Part shown: one piece after another, positions 47,601 to 61,100 of the stretch
Position numbering within the stretch: position 1 is the first letter of the stretch
How the letters are laid out: each line of letters begins with the position of its first letter
From: Channa striata
Taxonomy: Eukaryota > Chordata > Actinopteri > Anabantiformes > Channidae
Length of the DNA stretch: 64,000 nucleotides
Assembly (NCBI GenBank): GCA_033026295.1
Contig: CM065175.1
Coordinates: 15,699,837 to 15,763,836, forward strand
Direction of reading: 5' to 3'
Made by a program: the position numbers and the translations under genes
Notes under the pieces: model-generated
What the model was told of the DNA's origin: nothing
Databases searched by the model: none
What the model saw: only the letters and a program-made list of their open reading frames with translations

Positions 47601-50600
47601 GTTCTTTTCCTGACAATTTGCTTTAATGTTTTGTCCTTTACTTAGTTTTTATTTGCCTCACTTGTCAGTTGCTTTGGATAAAAGTGTCTGCCAAAGGACT
47701 AAATGGAAAAAGGTCACAATATGTTCAGATACATCAGTGTATATAGGTTGTAGGCAGACCTGTTCCACTGCACCGAGAGTCCACTTAGTCCTGGCTCTCA
47801 GCAGTGCGGCAGAGGAGGGTGGACCTAACCCAGGTGAAGGTTGGGTGTAACTCTACAAGACACTCAGGGAAGCAGGGATGCAAGGAGCCACCGTAAAGTC
47901 AAGCAGGCATTGATCTGCCGGGCGAGGTCAAATAAATGAGCTTCTGACTCTGGCTGGACAAGCACTGGGGTAAAGAAGTCAGTTATTCGGGGTCCCTGGA
48001 ACCGACCCCACCTCATTGGCTCTTTTGACTCTGCAGTTGGCCAACTGAAACTCAGTGGAAACAGGAATCTACCCATTCTGTGTTTGGAACTAGCTCATTT
48101 AGCTTATTTCAGGCAAATTTAAAATACTCAATACCTTATAAATACTGTACCCTCTTTCATATTTTATCATGTGAAAAATAAACCTTTCACATGAAATTTT
48201 TGTTCTAGGTTGACAACTCATCCTTGACAGGGGAGTCTGAACCGCAGACCAGGAGTCCAGAATGTACTCATGAGAATCCACTGGAGACTAGAAACATTGC
48301 TTTTTTCTCCACCACCTGTCTGGAAGGTATTTTATTCTATTTCAGGTTTATTTAACCAGGAATGTAATTTTGAGATTCACAGATCTGTTTCTCAAGGGAG
48401 TCCTGGCCAGAAACAGCAGCAAGAAACATGACTCACATACAAGACACTATTTATATATTACAATAAAACCACACACATTGAAATAAAATATTAAAAATAA
48501 GTGTATTTAAAGTTAATGATTGCTTTTCTGGGTCCTTTAATATGGAGTCAAAATGAGTTAGGGAAATTACATTTTGGAGTTTTAGGGTTTTTTTGGAAAG
48601 TGATCCAATCTCAAGGGCCACAAAACTGAAAAGGCTTTGACCTAGAGCAGGCCATCTAATCCTGGAATCCACAATGAGGAATCTGAGGTTTACAGTTTGA
48701 CATTAAGTGTAAGTAAGCATGAAAAACTGAATCCAGAATACCCAGTTATTGGACAGGGGCATGCATATAGCCCAGCAGGGGTAGGGATGTTGCAGAGACA
48801 AGTGTCTTTCTTGCATTAAAAGTGATACATAGCTTATTTTTGAAGTAAAAATTTAAGGCGCAGTCCACACCAACGTACCAATAAACTCTCCCCTCCTCTC
48901 TTCCCCAGGTGTAGCCACTGGCGTCATCATTAACACGGGTGACCGTACCATCATTGGTCGGATTGCCAGCTTGGCGAGTGGCGTTGGCAACGAGAAAACA
49001 CCTATTGCCATAGAAATTGAGCATTTTGTGGACATCATTGCTGGTCTGGCAATCTTTTTTGGGTTTACCTTCTTTGTGGTGGCTATGTTCATCGGCTATG
49101 CCTTTCTGGAAGCCATGATCTTTTTCATGGCTATCGTGGTGGCTTATGTGCCGGAGGGGCTCCTTGCCACTGTTACTGTAAGTAATTGCTAAAAATGTGA
49201 ATCTATAATATTGTTTTTAGACTGTTGCTTCTCTGTATTTTAGCACGGTTCCCAAAAAAATGTATAGACTGTAACTATCTTCTGTTTAAATACTAAATGA
49301 AATGTAAAATTGAGTTTACATGTCGACTGTGTCTTTGTTAGGTATGTTTATCTCTGACTGCTAAACGACTTGCCAGGAAGAACTGTGTTGTGAAGAACTT
49401 GGAGGCTGTGGAGACACTGGGTGGGTGCCGGAATATTAGGACACACGTGGCCGCTAACCGTCGCATTCAGACTGTGGTTTGAAGAGTTTATTAAAATGCA
49501 AAGTCATCATTCTGGTCAGGCTTATTAAAGGTGCTACGTGGAAAAGTATTTTGTGACGTCAGATTAAAATTTTACCCATTTATCAGCTTTGCCCCGAAAC
49601 AAGCATTTGGGTTTTCACATCACATGCTCCAAATGACAAAGAGGATCTTTTAAAGACTTGAGATGTTTCTGTCTCTGTTAATCTAATTTACTGAACATGT
49701 ATATATAATCTGATAGTCTAACGTTTTAAACCATTTAGGCTCCACCTCAGTCATTTGTTCTGATAAGACGGGGACACTGACACAGAACAGAATGACTGTA
49801 GCTCATCTGTGGTTCGACAACCAGATCCATGCTGCTGATACCACTGAAGATCAGTCAGGTAATAAATATATAATTAACTTCTAATAAGATAACCTATAGG
49901 CTTAAATTACAGTAAATAAACAAAGTGAATCAATTTTTATTTGAATTCATCATTTCATTTTTTTTTTTGTTTTCAGGCCAGAGTTTTGACCAGTCATCAG
50001 AGACATGGCGTTCACTGGGGAGAGTGGCTACGCTGTGTAACAGAGCCGTTTTCAGGCCTGATCAAGAAGGAGTTCCAATTCCCAAGGCAGGTTCATTGTG
50101 TGGGACATATTGGTGTGGTGTAATGCTGAGCTGACATTATGTTAGACCATTTTATATTCATTCTGCAGTTTTTGGTCATAATGAGCCAGTGTCTCAATTT
50201 CTCCATTTCACACAGAGACTTGTGGTCGGAGACGCCTCAGAGACAGCTCTGCTGAAGTTCACTGAGCTAACCATAGGAAACATCGTGGATTATCGTAATC
50301 GCTTCAAGAAAGTGGTAGAAGTTCCTTTCAACTCCACCAACAAGTTCCAGGTGAAATCAGGAAGCTTTGTATCACACTTCATTATTTTTTTATATTGAAC
50401 AATACAAAGCAGATCTGGAGTTCTCTGCTTTGATACTGATATAAAACTTCGATTTGATTCTGTCTAAGAGCAGATTTTTTATTTTTATTTTACTAAGCAT
50501 CCACCCCTCCTTTCTTTCACTAGCTGTCTGTCCATGAACTGGAAGATCCACTGGACCTGCGCTACCTGTTGGTGATGAAGGGAGCACCCGAACGTATATT

Positions 50601-53600
50601 AGAGCGCTGCTCCACCATTCTGATAAAAGGCCAGGAGCTCCCTCTGGATGAACAGTGGAAAGAAGCTTTCCAGACAGCTTACATGGACCTGGGAGGACTG
50701 GGAGAGAGAGTCCTGGGTAAGAGAGACCAACTTATAACATTCATGTGGCACTATACACTGAAAGAAAAGTTTGGGTAAATTCTCCAAGGTTGTGAGCAAA
50801 TGCTGTATGTGTCTGCTTGATAAGAGTGAGTGTGAAAATGCTTTTAACCGTCCTGTTCTAAACTCTCAGGTTTCTGTCATCTCTATCTGAATGAGAAAGA
50901 GTTCCCACGTGGCTTTCGATTTGACGCTGATGAGATGAATTTCACCACATCAGGATTATGCTTTGCTGGTCTCATCTCAATGATTGATCCCCCGAGAGCC
51001 ACTGTGCCCGATGCAGTAATGAAGTGTCGAACCGCTGGCATCCGAGTGTGTTCACGTTGCCCCAAAAACACATTAACGTTTAATTACTTTTGTCAGCCTG
51101 TGTTGATTTCCCTGCCATAAACCTTCTTTATATTGTATCCTAAATCTTAGGTTGTCATGGTGACTGGAGACCATCCAATTACAGCAAGGGCAATAGCAGC
51201 TAATGTTGGTATCATCTCAGAAGGCAGTGAAACGGTGGAAGACATCGCCCAGAGGAAGCGTATACCTGTTGAACAAGTCAACACACGGTACTGGTGTCAC
51301 TGATGTCTGCTCACTGAACAACACCCATTTTCATTCTTATCAAGGAACTGATTCATATTTATTTTGCATTGTCTAATAGTTACTACCGTGAGATTCACTG
51401 GACTGTTGTGTGTAGATGGGTACATGCATCGCTGTTCATTGTATGTAACTCTGTCCATCACTGTGTCTGTGTGCAGGGACGCCCGAGCCTGTGTGATCAG
51501 CGGTGGGCAACTGAAGGACATGAGCAGTGATGAGTTAGACGAGGCTCTGCGGAACCATCCTGAGATGGTGTTTGCAAGAACATCCCCCCAGCAGAAACTC
51601 ATTATTGTGGAGAGTTGCCAACGTCTGGTAAATTCTCACAATCTTCTATTTTACTACCCGTGATTTCTTGACTTATGGTTGATTAATTCAATCTATCTGA
51701 CAATTTCTCAGGAAAGACACAGTAAATAAATAAATAAATAAGTCTGGAGTAGATACTCTAAAGCTTATATCTCATTCCAGTGTAATCCCCTGGGAGGATG
51801 AAATGTATGTGTCTACATATACTGTATCCAGGGTGAATGAATTTTCATCTTTTGAGAGGAATTTCTCATCTTTCCTCTCTCTAGGGCTCTATTGTCGCTG
51901 TGACAGGTGATGGTGTGAATGACTCCCCAGCTCTAAAAAAGGCAGATATTGGCATCGCCATGGGGATCGCTGGTTCAGATGCAGCCAAAAATGCTGCTGA
52001 CATGATCCTGTTGGACGACAACTTTGCTTCCATTGTCACTGGAGTGGAGCAGGGTAAGGCTCAGGAAGAAGGAATATGCTATAAATATTTGATTTTTTAA
52101 GTAAATGTGTTTTAATGTAGTTGGAAATAGATAATTTGCTCACTGACCCCAGTCTGAATCTGTGTGTTTGCGTCTGCAGGCCGTCTGATTTTCGACAACC
52201 TTAAGAAGTCTATTGCCTACACGCTAACTAAAAACATTCCTGAGCTGACTCCATATCTGATCTACATCACGGTCAGCGTGCCTCTTCCTCTGGGCTGTAT
52301 CACCATTCTCTTCATCGAACTGGCCACTGACATTGTGAGTAAATTCTGCTGAGCAGAGAAGAAACATGTTATTTATTGTGATTACAGTTTATTACTATTA
52401 GTAAGGGATGATTGTGTCTAATGTTTGATTGCATTTCAACTTATTTCACAGTTATCTTGCTCACTTCCATTCTCATGTACATTAGGTGTCATTTTTATTT
52501 TTTCCTGTTTCTCTCCAAGTTCCCCTCTGTGTCTCTGGCATATGAGAAAGCAGAGAGTGACATCATGCACCTGAAGCCCCGGAACCCTCGACGTGATCGT
52601 CTAGTAAACGAAGCCCTGGCTGTGTACTCGTACTTCCAGATAGGTGAGAGAGTGTGTGGGTGTGTGCTGGCGGTAAACCGCGTTAACCTCTACCGTACTT
52701 AAGCTAATAGACAAACAGTCCTGATGTATGTCCACTTTTATGAATACTGCATATGCATATACTAACTAACTTTACTAGACATGTCTTCCACTATTAACTG
52801 CCTTGTAAAATAAACACATAAGCCAATACTTTATTTGAGCGATTGCCTCATGTGATCTCCGGATGGTGACACACTTGCATTGAGCCAGATTTATGCACAG
52901 TACAGGTCCATTTTTCATTTTTTTCTTTCTTTATTTTAGGAGCCATTCAGTCTTTTGCAGGTTTCACAGATTATTTCACAACCATGGCCCAGGAGGGCTG
53001 GTATCCGCTCTTGTGCGTTGGGCTGCGTTCCCACTGGGAAAATGTTCACCTTCAAGACTTACAGGACAGCTATGGGCAAGAATGGGTTAGTATGTGTTTA
53101 AGCTGACGCCGATGGCATGGAGGCACTTCTTCTATTGTTCCTGGAAGTGGAAGGCTAAGAGTTTCTCCTTCGTGTTCTCTCCTCTGCTTACAGACCTTCA
53201 GTCAGAGGTTGTACCAGGAGTACACGTGCTACACTGTGTTCTTTGTCAGCATAGAGATCTGTCAGATCGCAGATGTGCTGATCAGGAAAACTCGACGTCT
53301 TTCTGTGTTTCAACAAGGCTTCTTCAGGTCAGTAAAGATCCATTCCTACTGTGATTTATTCAATGTGAATATTTTAGTAGATTACGTTGTAGCATCAACA
53401 CCCTGTGTCGTTTGAATGCTTACTTTAATATCTCCAGGGCTTTTGCTGCATTTATTAGCGAAAGAACTGGGAAGCTCAGTTTTGCAATTAACAAGAGTCA
53501 AACTAATTAATCTTTGATGAAGTTACATTTTCTAAAAAGTCCCTGTGAACAATTGTGATTATTTTATAGTTAAAACTATAAAAATGAATCTGATGCATTT

Positions 53601-54200
53601 ACTTGGAAACACAGGCATCAGCAATTAAAGATTGACTAATCTCTTTATGATTGTAACATGACTTTATGTACGTGCTGATGTGCTGCGTGTTGATGTTTGT
53701 TTGTGGACAGAAACCGTGTCCTGGTTACAGCCATAGTCTTCCAGCTGTGCCTGGGTAATCTGCTTTGTTACTGCCCTGGGATGCCCAATATCTTCAATTT
53801 CATGCCTATCAGGTAAAATCACAAAGAGCCACAATCAATCTCAGACCAGAATAAGAGAAAAAAAGTGGTCTGTATGTTATCAATCTAAAAGATTTTCTAA
53901 AATGTTTTTCTTTCCCATATTTGAAACAAAATCCAAAAGGCTTGTAGGCTGATTTTATTTATTGTGCTTTTGCTCTAGGGTCCAGTGGTGGTTTGTTCCT
54001 GTTCCATATGGCATTTTAATCTTTGTCTATGATGAGATCAGGAAATTAGGTGTCAGAAGATATCCAGGAAGTAAGCTAAGACCATTTTGTATTCAATTTC
54101 AAAGTTCTTAAGTAAAATCTAATTTGTACAGTCATTCAGTATTTATCAGTGTATCATCTCTTCTATCTTAGGCTGGTGGGATCAGGAATTGTACTACTAA
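44689..54200 (+). CDS. atp4a: ATP4A, gastric H+/K+-ATPase alpha subunit
   Basis: Twenty-four coding exons: 44689-44700, 46080-46184, 46411-46470, 46605-46808, 46979-47092, 47213-47347, 48209-48326, 48909-49177, 49342-49420, 49739-49858, 49977-50086, 50216-50350, 50524-50716, 50870-51045, 51151-51287, 51477-51627, 51885-52053, 52180-52334, 52520-52643, 52940-53085, 53194-53327, 53711-53812, 53979-54070 and 54172-54200. They join in frame to 1,022 aa. This P2C ATPase shows the lysine-rich N-terminus, TGES (217-220), phosphorylation site DKTGT (Asp374), TGDGVNDSPALKKADIG, and the C-terminal ELYY. Lys780 in TLTKNIPELTP (pump Lys791, Ser in Na+/K+-ATPase) and Glu809 mark it as a proton pump. Best match by eye is ATP4A, not ATP1A or ATP12A. 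It exchanges luminal K+ for H+ in gastric gland cells with the ATP4B subunit. Intron 11 has a GC donor. Confidence 0.96.
45337..45380. repeat. Perfect 18-bp inverted repeat in atp4a intron 1
   Basis: The left arm 45337-45354 (TATATGCCAGCATGTTAC) is the exact reverse complement of the right arm 45363-45380, with an 8-base loop. It could fold as a DNA cruciform or RNA hairpin, or be a small MITE-like remnant. Confidence 0.9.
47666..47705 (+). repeat. Fragment of a dispersed fish repeat in atp4a intron 6
   Basis: TTGCTTTGGATAAAAGTGTC followed by TGCC...ACTAAATGG matches a tail motif repeated widely in fish genomes (from memory). The rest of this 861-bp intron has no feature I recognise. Confidence 0.45.
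48330..48700 (-). mobile_element. LINE-like 3' end inserted next to atp4a exon 7
   Basis: On the minus strand the segment near 48410-48340 reads GGCCAGGACTCCCTTGAG, then CCTGGTTAAATAAA and an AAATAGAATAAAATA tail. This is a familiar 3' end of a fish non-LTR element. Weaker similarity continues towards 48700. The tail reaches within a few bases of the exon 7 splice donor at 48327. Confidence 0.5.
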
Positions 54201-54894
54201 GACCAGAGGTGCATTTCTCCATCCAAGGCATGAAAGCATCAGTCCAACCGAATTCAGCAGGGCCAGAGGACTTTACCTGATTCTATGGCACTCATTTATA
54301 TTACTTTGTCATCTATGTATTTATAGCTTATCCAGTCTTTGAATGTTAACATTATATTACTACTCAAATGTCTAAATCTTTTAACTGAGAAAAGAAATTA
54401 TCTTTCTTAAAGCCATCACTTAATTATTCTAACACATTTTTGTATTTTCATCTGTCTTTAGTTGAAAGTTGTATCTTTAATGAGTTGAGTAAGAAAAAGT
54501 GGTTGATGTGAAAGAGGAAGCTGCATCAGTCCGGATGTGACATAAAGTAAACGTCCTAGAGAAGGACTGCCAATCCTGTAGGCTCACAAACAAAAACAGT
54601 ACATGATGAAACTTAAAAATGTAATTAAACATAATTTAAACATGACAACAAAACATTAATAAAAAGATACAGTAAACTGGGTCATTTCTAAAATTTGGAT
54701 CAAACTAGAGTAAAAACTAGTTTTTCCAAATAGAACCCATGATGACGGCATCGTCACCCATTGGTTAACTGTCGGTAACGTTGCAAGAAGCCTGTGTCCG
54801 TGTATGGGTTTCCTCCAGATGCTCCACATAGAACAATCTCAAATATCCTTAAGGGCTGCTTTTCCATATTGTGTAATTCACTTGAGACTGTTAC

Positions 54895-54914
54895 AATAAA
54901 ACAGTTACAATAAA
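54895..54914 (+). terminator. atp4a polyadenylation signals (two copies)
   Basis: AATAAA at 54895-54900 and again at 54909-54914, about 700 bp after the stop codon. They lie some 190 bp from the stop codon of the convergent dennd3. Confidence 0.65.
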
Positions 54915-55103
54915 ATGTGAAAGACGTTATTGTCTTGTGCCTCTCCATTTTTCATTTTGGCATTTTGACATTTTTGCTGGCACAGTCAAATACTCAAATG
55001 CCAAAAGTTTCAAATCTTCTGTATACGTACTGACACGTCCCATTTTTCTCTTCCATCCTTTATCTTGCTTCATTTCTTCCCATGCTTTTTCCAACTCTGT
55101 TCA

Positions 55104-58100
55104 CTACTCTACTTTCCATATGGCGATCTTGCCATCACGGTGCGCAGAGCCACTGAGGACGTAGCGGTCTTCAGCGGAACACAGTGCCTGAATGGCGTCT
55201 GAATGAGCCTGCAACTCCTTTGTCACTGTGTGGGTCTCTGGGTCAACCACCAACACCTGACCTCTCAACTGACTGTCGCCCTGACCTCCGCACCACTCTG
55301 ACTGTGACAGCCTACCCAGATCTGAGGAGAGGTCATCAGAAAAAAGGGGCTATGTAATGCTTGAAATAAGACGATCAGACAAGACTGAACAACAACGAAA
55401 ATAGAAAAACAGCACCGACATCTAGTCTACATAGTTGGACATTCACAGTGTATAAAAAGCTCCTTTATTACAAAAGCTTATTGGAGACTATAACACATCT
55501 GCTCATTGTTTTCTCAAATGTTTGTCTATATATGGACAGAAAACAGGGAAGTAGTCAGCAAACCACTGACTACTGAACCGTGTCTTCAGACCTCTTCTCA
55601 TAAGACGTTGTCAAAAGTACAGACTTTTTTGCATAAGACTGGGCTTCAAATTAAAGAATTACAAACATATTTTGCGACCTGACATTGTTGTAGCTCACCT
55701 GTTTCTTGACTTGAATCATACAGGTGACTCCTGAACTGCCTGGCAGTGAGACGGTCTTGGATGGACATCTGCGGTTGTTAGTGTGCCAGAGACACAGCTC
55801 CCCTGAGTTTACACAGCCTGTCCACAACTGACCTTGCTAAAAAAACAAAAAACAAAACACACACATAAAAAAAACACTATTTATTTTTTGTGATATAAAA
55901 CACAAACTAATTAACTGTAGTCCAAAAAATTGTTAAACATGCAAAATGTTTTGCTGTGATTTCTGGTTTCTGTCTATATGACAAATTGATGTAATGATTT
56001 TACAAATGTTTAATGTCTCTCTGCAGGCTTGAATAAGTGTTTTATCCACTAAAGATTCATACTGCTCACTGAACAGTAGACTGAGTCTGTCTAAACAACT
56101 AAATGGCTGCTTAATAGAACAGAATAGACGACAGATTGGATGAAGATCACAAAGTCACCTCTGGAATGACAATGAAGCTGGAGAAGCTGGGCATGCTCTG
56201 TGGGTCGTCAGGAAGTGACAACTTTTGTTGGATTGACCCATCCCTCTTCAGTTTCACAATGCTGTCACCACAACCTGTACATACACAGACAAGTCTGTTT
56301 AACAAATTATTCTTATTTGTTCGACTTTTCAAAGACAAAGGTGTATAGTTGTCATGTCTTTTACACAATGCTGTGATGAAAACTGCAACTGTAAAGCAGA
56401 AATAAAAAGCAATAAAACCAAATTGCAACAGAAAGACAACAGTGTGCACTTACAGCACCACACTGTGCCATCGTGGATCTGGATGGATGAGAGACGGTCA
56501 CACTGAAGGTGGAACTGTCGCTTTACTTTGAGGCTGGCTGTGTCCCACTGCAGGATCGTCCCATCACAGCTGCAGGAGAATGCCTGCCGGCTGGGAACGA
56601 GAGAAAGTCCTGGCTCAAACACATCATGTCCTCTTACACATTTAGACTCGGATTATTGTCGTATGTGTAGTAACAGGTAACCGAGGTAATCGTGTGTCTA
56701 CCTGTTGTGAACATCTCTGGTGTCCAATGTGAGTCCAGTCACTTCGTGTCTGTGTTCCGTCAGCTGTTTGTTGCACGACATGCTGCCAGTGTCTATGATG
56801 TAGATAACAGAGTCCTGAGAGCCAACCCACACCTGCTCCTGGACCACTCCCAGCATGCAATTCTACATAGAAGATTTGACATGGGACCTCAAGTTTTACT
56901 ATATTTGAAGGTCTAGGCTAACAACTCATAAACTGTATTAATAATATCAAATTGCTTAGATTACCTGCAATTCTGTCAGAAATGTGATGTACCTCAAACT
57001 ATTATCACAGAGTTAGAGCCATCACAGAGGTCTGGTAAGTTTAATTCCTTCTAATTTCACAAACTCACATTTTTCTCTCATTTTCAAATATTACTGACAT
57101 GTTCTAGCCACTTGTCTTCAGTTGAATGTTACTCCCACTAACAGAGCACACGTTTGCTCTTACCAGCCGCGACCTGCCGACCTGGATGCTCCCCTGCAGC
57201 ATGGACCAGCTAGCTGCATCGAATACAACCACTTTGCCACCACTGAGAGCCACCCACAGCTTTGGGCTCATGCCACCCTGGGAGTCACTGCAATTCAACT
57301 GACCTGGAGAAAGAAAGAAAAGGTAAAAACCAGCAGACACCTAAAAAAACATCCTCCCCAGCAGGGTGCAAATGGCCAATATGAAGCTACAGCTGCAACC
57401 CTCCTTTCTGTTTTTCACAGAGCTACAAGTGTTCATAAATGTCTTAAGTGTTAACACGGAACCATGGGATGCGGGCGAGGGAGTGTGGTTTTCATGAACA
57501 TCGAAAACCAGGAGGATCCTAGAGGAAGGGTTAGACGGGGGCTGTGGTGGATGATTTCTCTGGATTTTTAACACAATGTATGACACACAAATCTTCTTAG
57601 GATCCCAGGGAAGTGATTTCACTTGCTAAAAATAATATGGGACATGATAGTGGCTAAACACAAGTAGTGACTGCACACACATTGCATATTTCTTCAAATA
57701 ATACCTGGTGTGTAAAGCAGCACGTGCACGGTCTGAGGTTCAGCCAGGTCCAATGATGGGTTAATCCTGTGTTTCAGAGTCTCCAAGGTAGTTTCATGCA
57801 CCATCATGGACACTGGTCACAAGCAAACACAAAGAATAATACAGAATCAAAAAAGGCTTAAAAAGTGAGAGAAAACTAAAGAAACCATGATTCCATTGAC
57901 TTATCAATTAGCAACATCAAATGTGGCTTTTGTCTATGCGTTTGTATAGTAAACAAAAAAATTAAGTAGACTGTTGTTTGGTAAACAACCACCTCAGAAA
58001 TAAGGAAGTCATGGATATTTTTCTGCTACTTCCCATAATTGTATAAATCAAATTAGAATAATTTCTGACTTTGAATCAAATTATCTATAAAAAAATCAAG

Positions 58101-61100
58101 TATTTTTGTCTAAGCATACATCTGTGTGCACAATAAAAAAAACAAACAAGAAGCAGCATTACGGTGAGGCCAGACCTTCGTCTCTGATCTTGTCAAAGTA
58201 GGCCAGCTTTGAGGCATTAGCGATGGACTTCTGGCTCTGCAGGCAGCGCATGACAGCATCCATTAGCAGGACATTCGTCAGAGCCTGAGTCATGTACTGA
58301 GGATCCTGCAGAGCCATAAAATAAAGCAAAGAGAATGTTGAAAAAAGGAGGATAGCATCTCAACAAACAACCTTATTATTCATGTGCTGGGTCATCAACC
58401 TGCGATGTGTAATACTGTATATTACTATACTACAAACTCTAGCAACACTCCTGGACTTCATGTGTTTTCCGTGAGACTGATTATTTTAGAGCCTCTTTGT
58501 TGTACCTTGTGTTGGTCGGCCATCTTGCGTCCAGCCCACATCTCTTTGATCATAAGGTTCCAGAGTTCTGTCTCTGTCTTCAGGTTGGCCTCAAACGCCT
58601 CAGACCTCCTGGAGGTCTGGATACGAAGGGATGAAATACGAGCAAGCAGAAAGGGAGCCAAGGAGATCTTCACTTCCTACACAGTGATCCACAAGTTAAT
58701 TATTCAACAGGATTTAGATGACAAATTTTTTATATAATTCAATTAAACAGGGAGAGATGATGCTTGACCTGTATGTCTCTAAACTTCGTTATTTCCAGGT
58801 AGCCCAGTCGTCCCTCAGTAAGCAAGAAGAGACGTCTCTGGGTCATGGCAATTTTACCAACACCATGGGAAGTCTTTACACAGGACGACAGCTTGTAGAC
58901 ATACTCGCTATTGTCAAGGTGGTCCCTGATCTCAGATGGGAGCTGGACATCTTGGACTTCAGCCTCCATCTCCTTCCAGACTTTGTAGAAGTGTGCAAAA
59001 CGTTTAGGGTCGATTGTCAGGCCTAAGAGCAAGACACAAAATCAAGTGTGGGTAAAAAGAGAAGAGGAGATCAAAACTCACTCATCACAATTACAAGTCC
59101 TTTGGTTTAATGTTTAATCCTGCTACAGTTCTGTATTTTTCTGCCATGTGTTTCCCATCAGATAACATCAAAACAAAGAAGAGGAGGAAAAAATCATTAG
59201 TGTTCTAAGAAAGCAGAGCACCACACTATGAACTTACAACATTAAATCTAAATTCATCTCTGTTGCTCAAAGTTGAGATTTCAAAGCAAAACAATCAGTC
59301 TTTGACCTACTGAAAATACACCAGCTGATCATTTAGACCAGCTGTTTTGTTCAAGGACCAAAGCTAATTAACAGAGCAACTGATTGATATTGGATGCTGT
59401 CAGCCAAGTCAATATACTGTGTCAGCTGGTTGTCATCCAGTCAATAGGTAAAAACACTCTTTATTTATTCATTGATTGATTTATGGTAATGCGTTTAGCA
59501 GGATTCATCATTTGTACACAGATGTGTGTGTAAAATGTGGTGTACAGACAGTAATCCATACTTACAGAGCATTGAAGGACCACACCATTACAAAGACAGC
59601 AGTTTAATTCCATTGTGGAATAAATTCTGCATTTCTTAAGTTATCATGTCAGGTCAGACTTCTTCTAATCTAACAACTATAAAAAAAATCCCTGAAGTAA
59701 CTAAATGTCTAAAATATTCACTTTGTATTGGATTTGGATTCAACACCACAGCATTTTTAACACATTGCTTTTATCGTTGCTCATCTCCTCACTTACCATC
59801 AGTGAGGGCATCAAATAAACGATGTATAGTTGCCACATCCTTGACAATCCCACACTCCAGAACACAACGCACAAACTCATCCTGAGGCATTTGCTTTGTG
59901 GGAAGCACAAACTTTTTGACACGGTCATCATGCTGGACCTGTGGCTTCTCGTTCTCTGTCTTTACCTAACACAGTAGATAACATCACAGATTACCAACAG
60001 ATGCAGAGTAACAGTCCCACCAAAGCAGCAGTTTCCCTTTCAAGTGCTACTTAAACAAACCTGAAGTGAGAAATAATAGCTGACAGACCTTGAGAATGAG
60101 TCTCTGTAGTTCAGGTCGTTTGTCGGCTTGTTGTCTCTCGTCGTGGTGCAGTGAGTCCACGAGACATGTAACCAGCTGAGTGGGGAAGATGTCAGTGTCT
60201 GTTTTGTAGAGCTTCTGGAAATCACTCAGAGCGTCCAGCCGCCGTGAACACAAGGTATTGATGACACCACGCAAGTAGTAAAATCTAGACAGGAAATATC
60301 GTATTTAAGACTCGAGTCTTTGGAGCAAAATTTTTTGTGGAATAAAGCTTAAATGCAGACGAATAAAGAATGACTGAACTTCAAAAGAATTTTCCATGAA
60401 TGCATGCAGACCACTGCTTAGAGTGTAAAAAAAAAAAAAAGGAGACAGGAAGGTGTTTCTGAAACAATGAAGGAGGAAGAATAAAAAGCCTTTGAAAGCT
60501 GAGTACCTGGCCAACAGTGCAGAGTTCTCATTTTGGACAGAGAAGATAGCTTTGCCAAACTGCTGGACAAGCTCATTGTAATAACTTTGCACAGAGCGGA
60601 ATGACAGAGATGCTGGAAAGTCTGGGAGCCTAAACATCTTCACAGGCGAAGGAGGAGTTTTCAGGGCTGAAAAAAAAAGAGAGAAGATGAGGAAGACAGT
60701 TCATCTTGATGATTTGTGTCTCTTTCTGCAAATAATTGAATATCTGGATATAATCTCCAGTCTCACCAGATTCAGACATGAAGACCCTGGTCTGTGCTGG
60801 GTTTCTGTGAGAGCTGACAGTTTGGTCATCTCTCAAATTAGGAAGGCTCATTCCCAGGCTTTTATTCAGCCTGCTCTCAGTGATAGAGCTCCGTCTGTGG
60901 GCTTGAATTTCCTGCATGATGGGTCTGTGTGAGACTTCGACCTTAGCCTTCATCCTAGAGAGAGCACAACGCAAATGGAAGGGCAACAACATCAACACAA
61001 CATAATCACCATACAGACACGAAAACTGACACCTTCTCTAACCAAACTAGAAAATATTTAAGTCAAATATGTGTTTTGAAATGATTAAATATATTATCAT

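Noticed and set aside
44689..54200. Na+/K+-ATPase alpha (ATP1A) as the identity of the P-type pump
   Set aside because: The TLTKNIPELTP lysine, the VVVVTGCFGYYQEFKS and GSTSVICSDKTGT context, and the PGMPNIFNFMPI and QELYY ends match gastric ATP4A. ATP1A has Ser at the lysine position.
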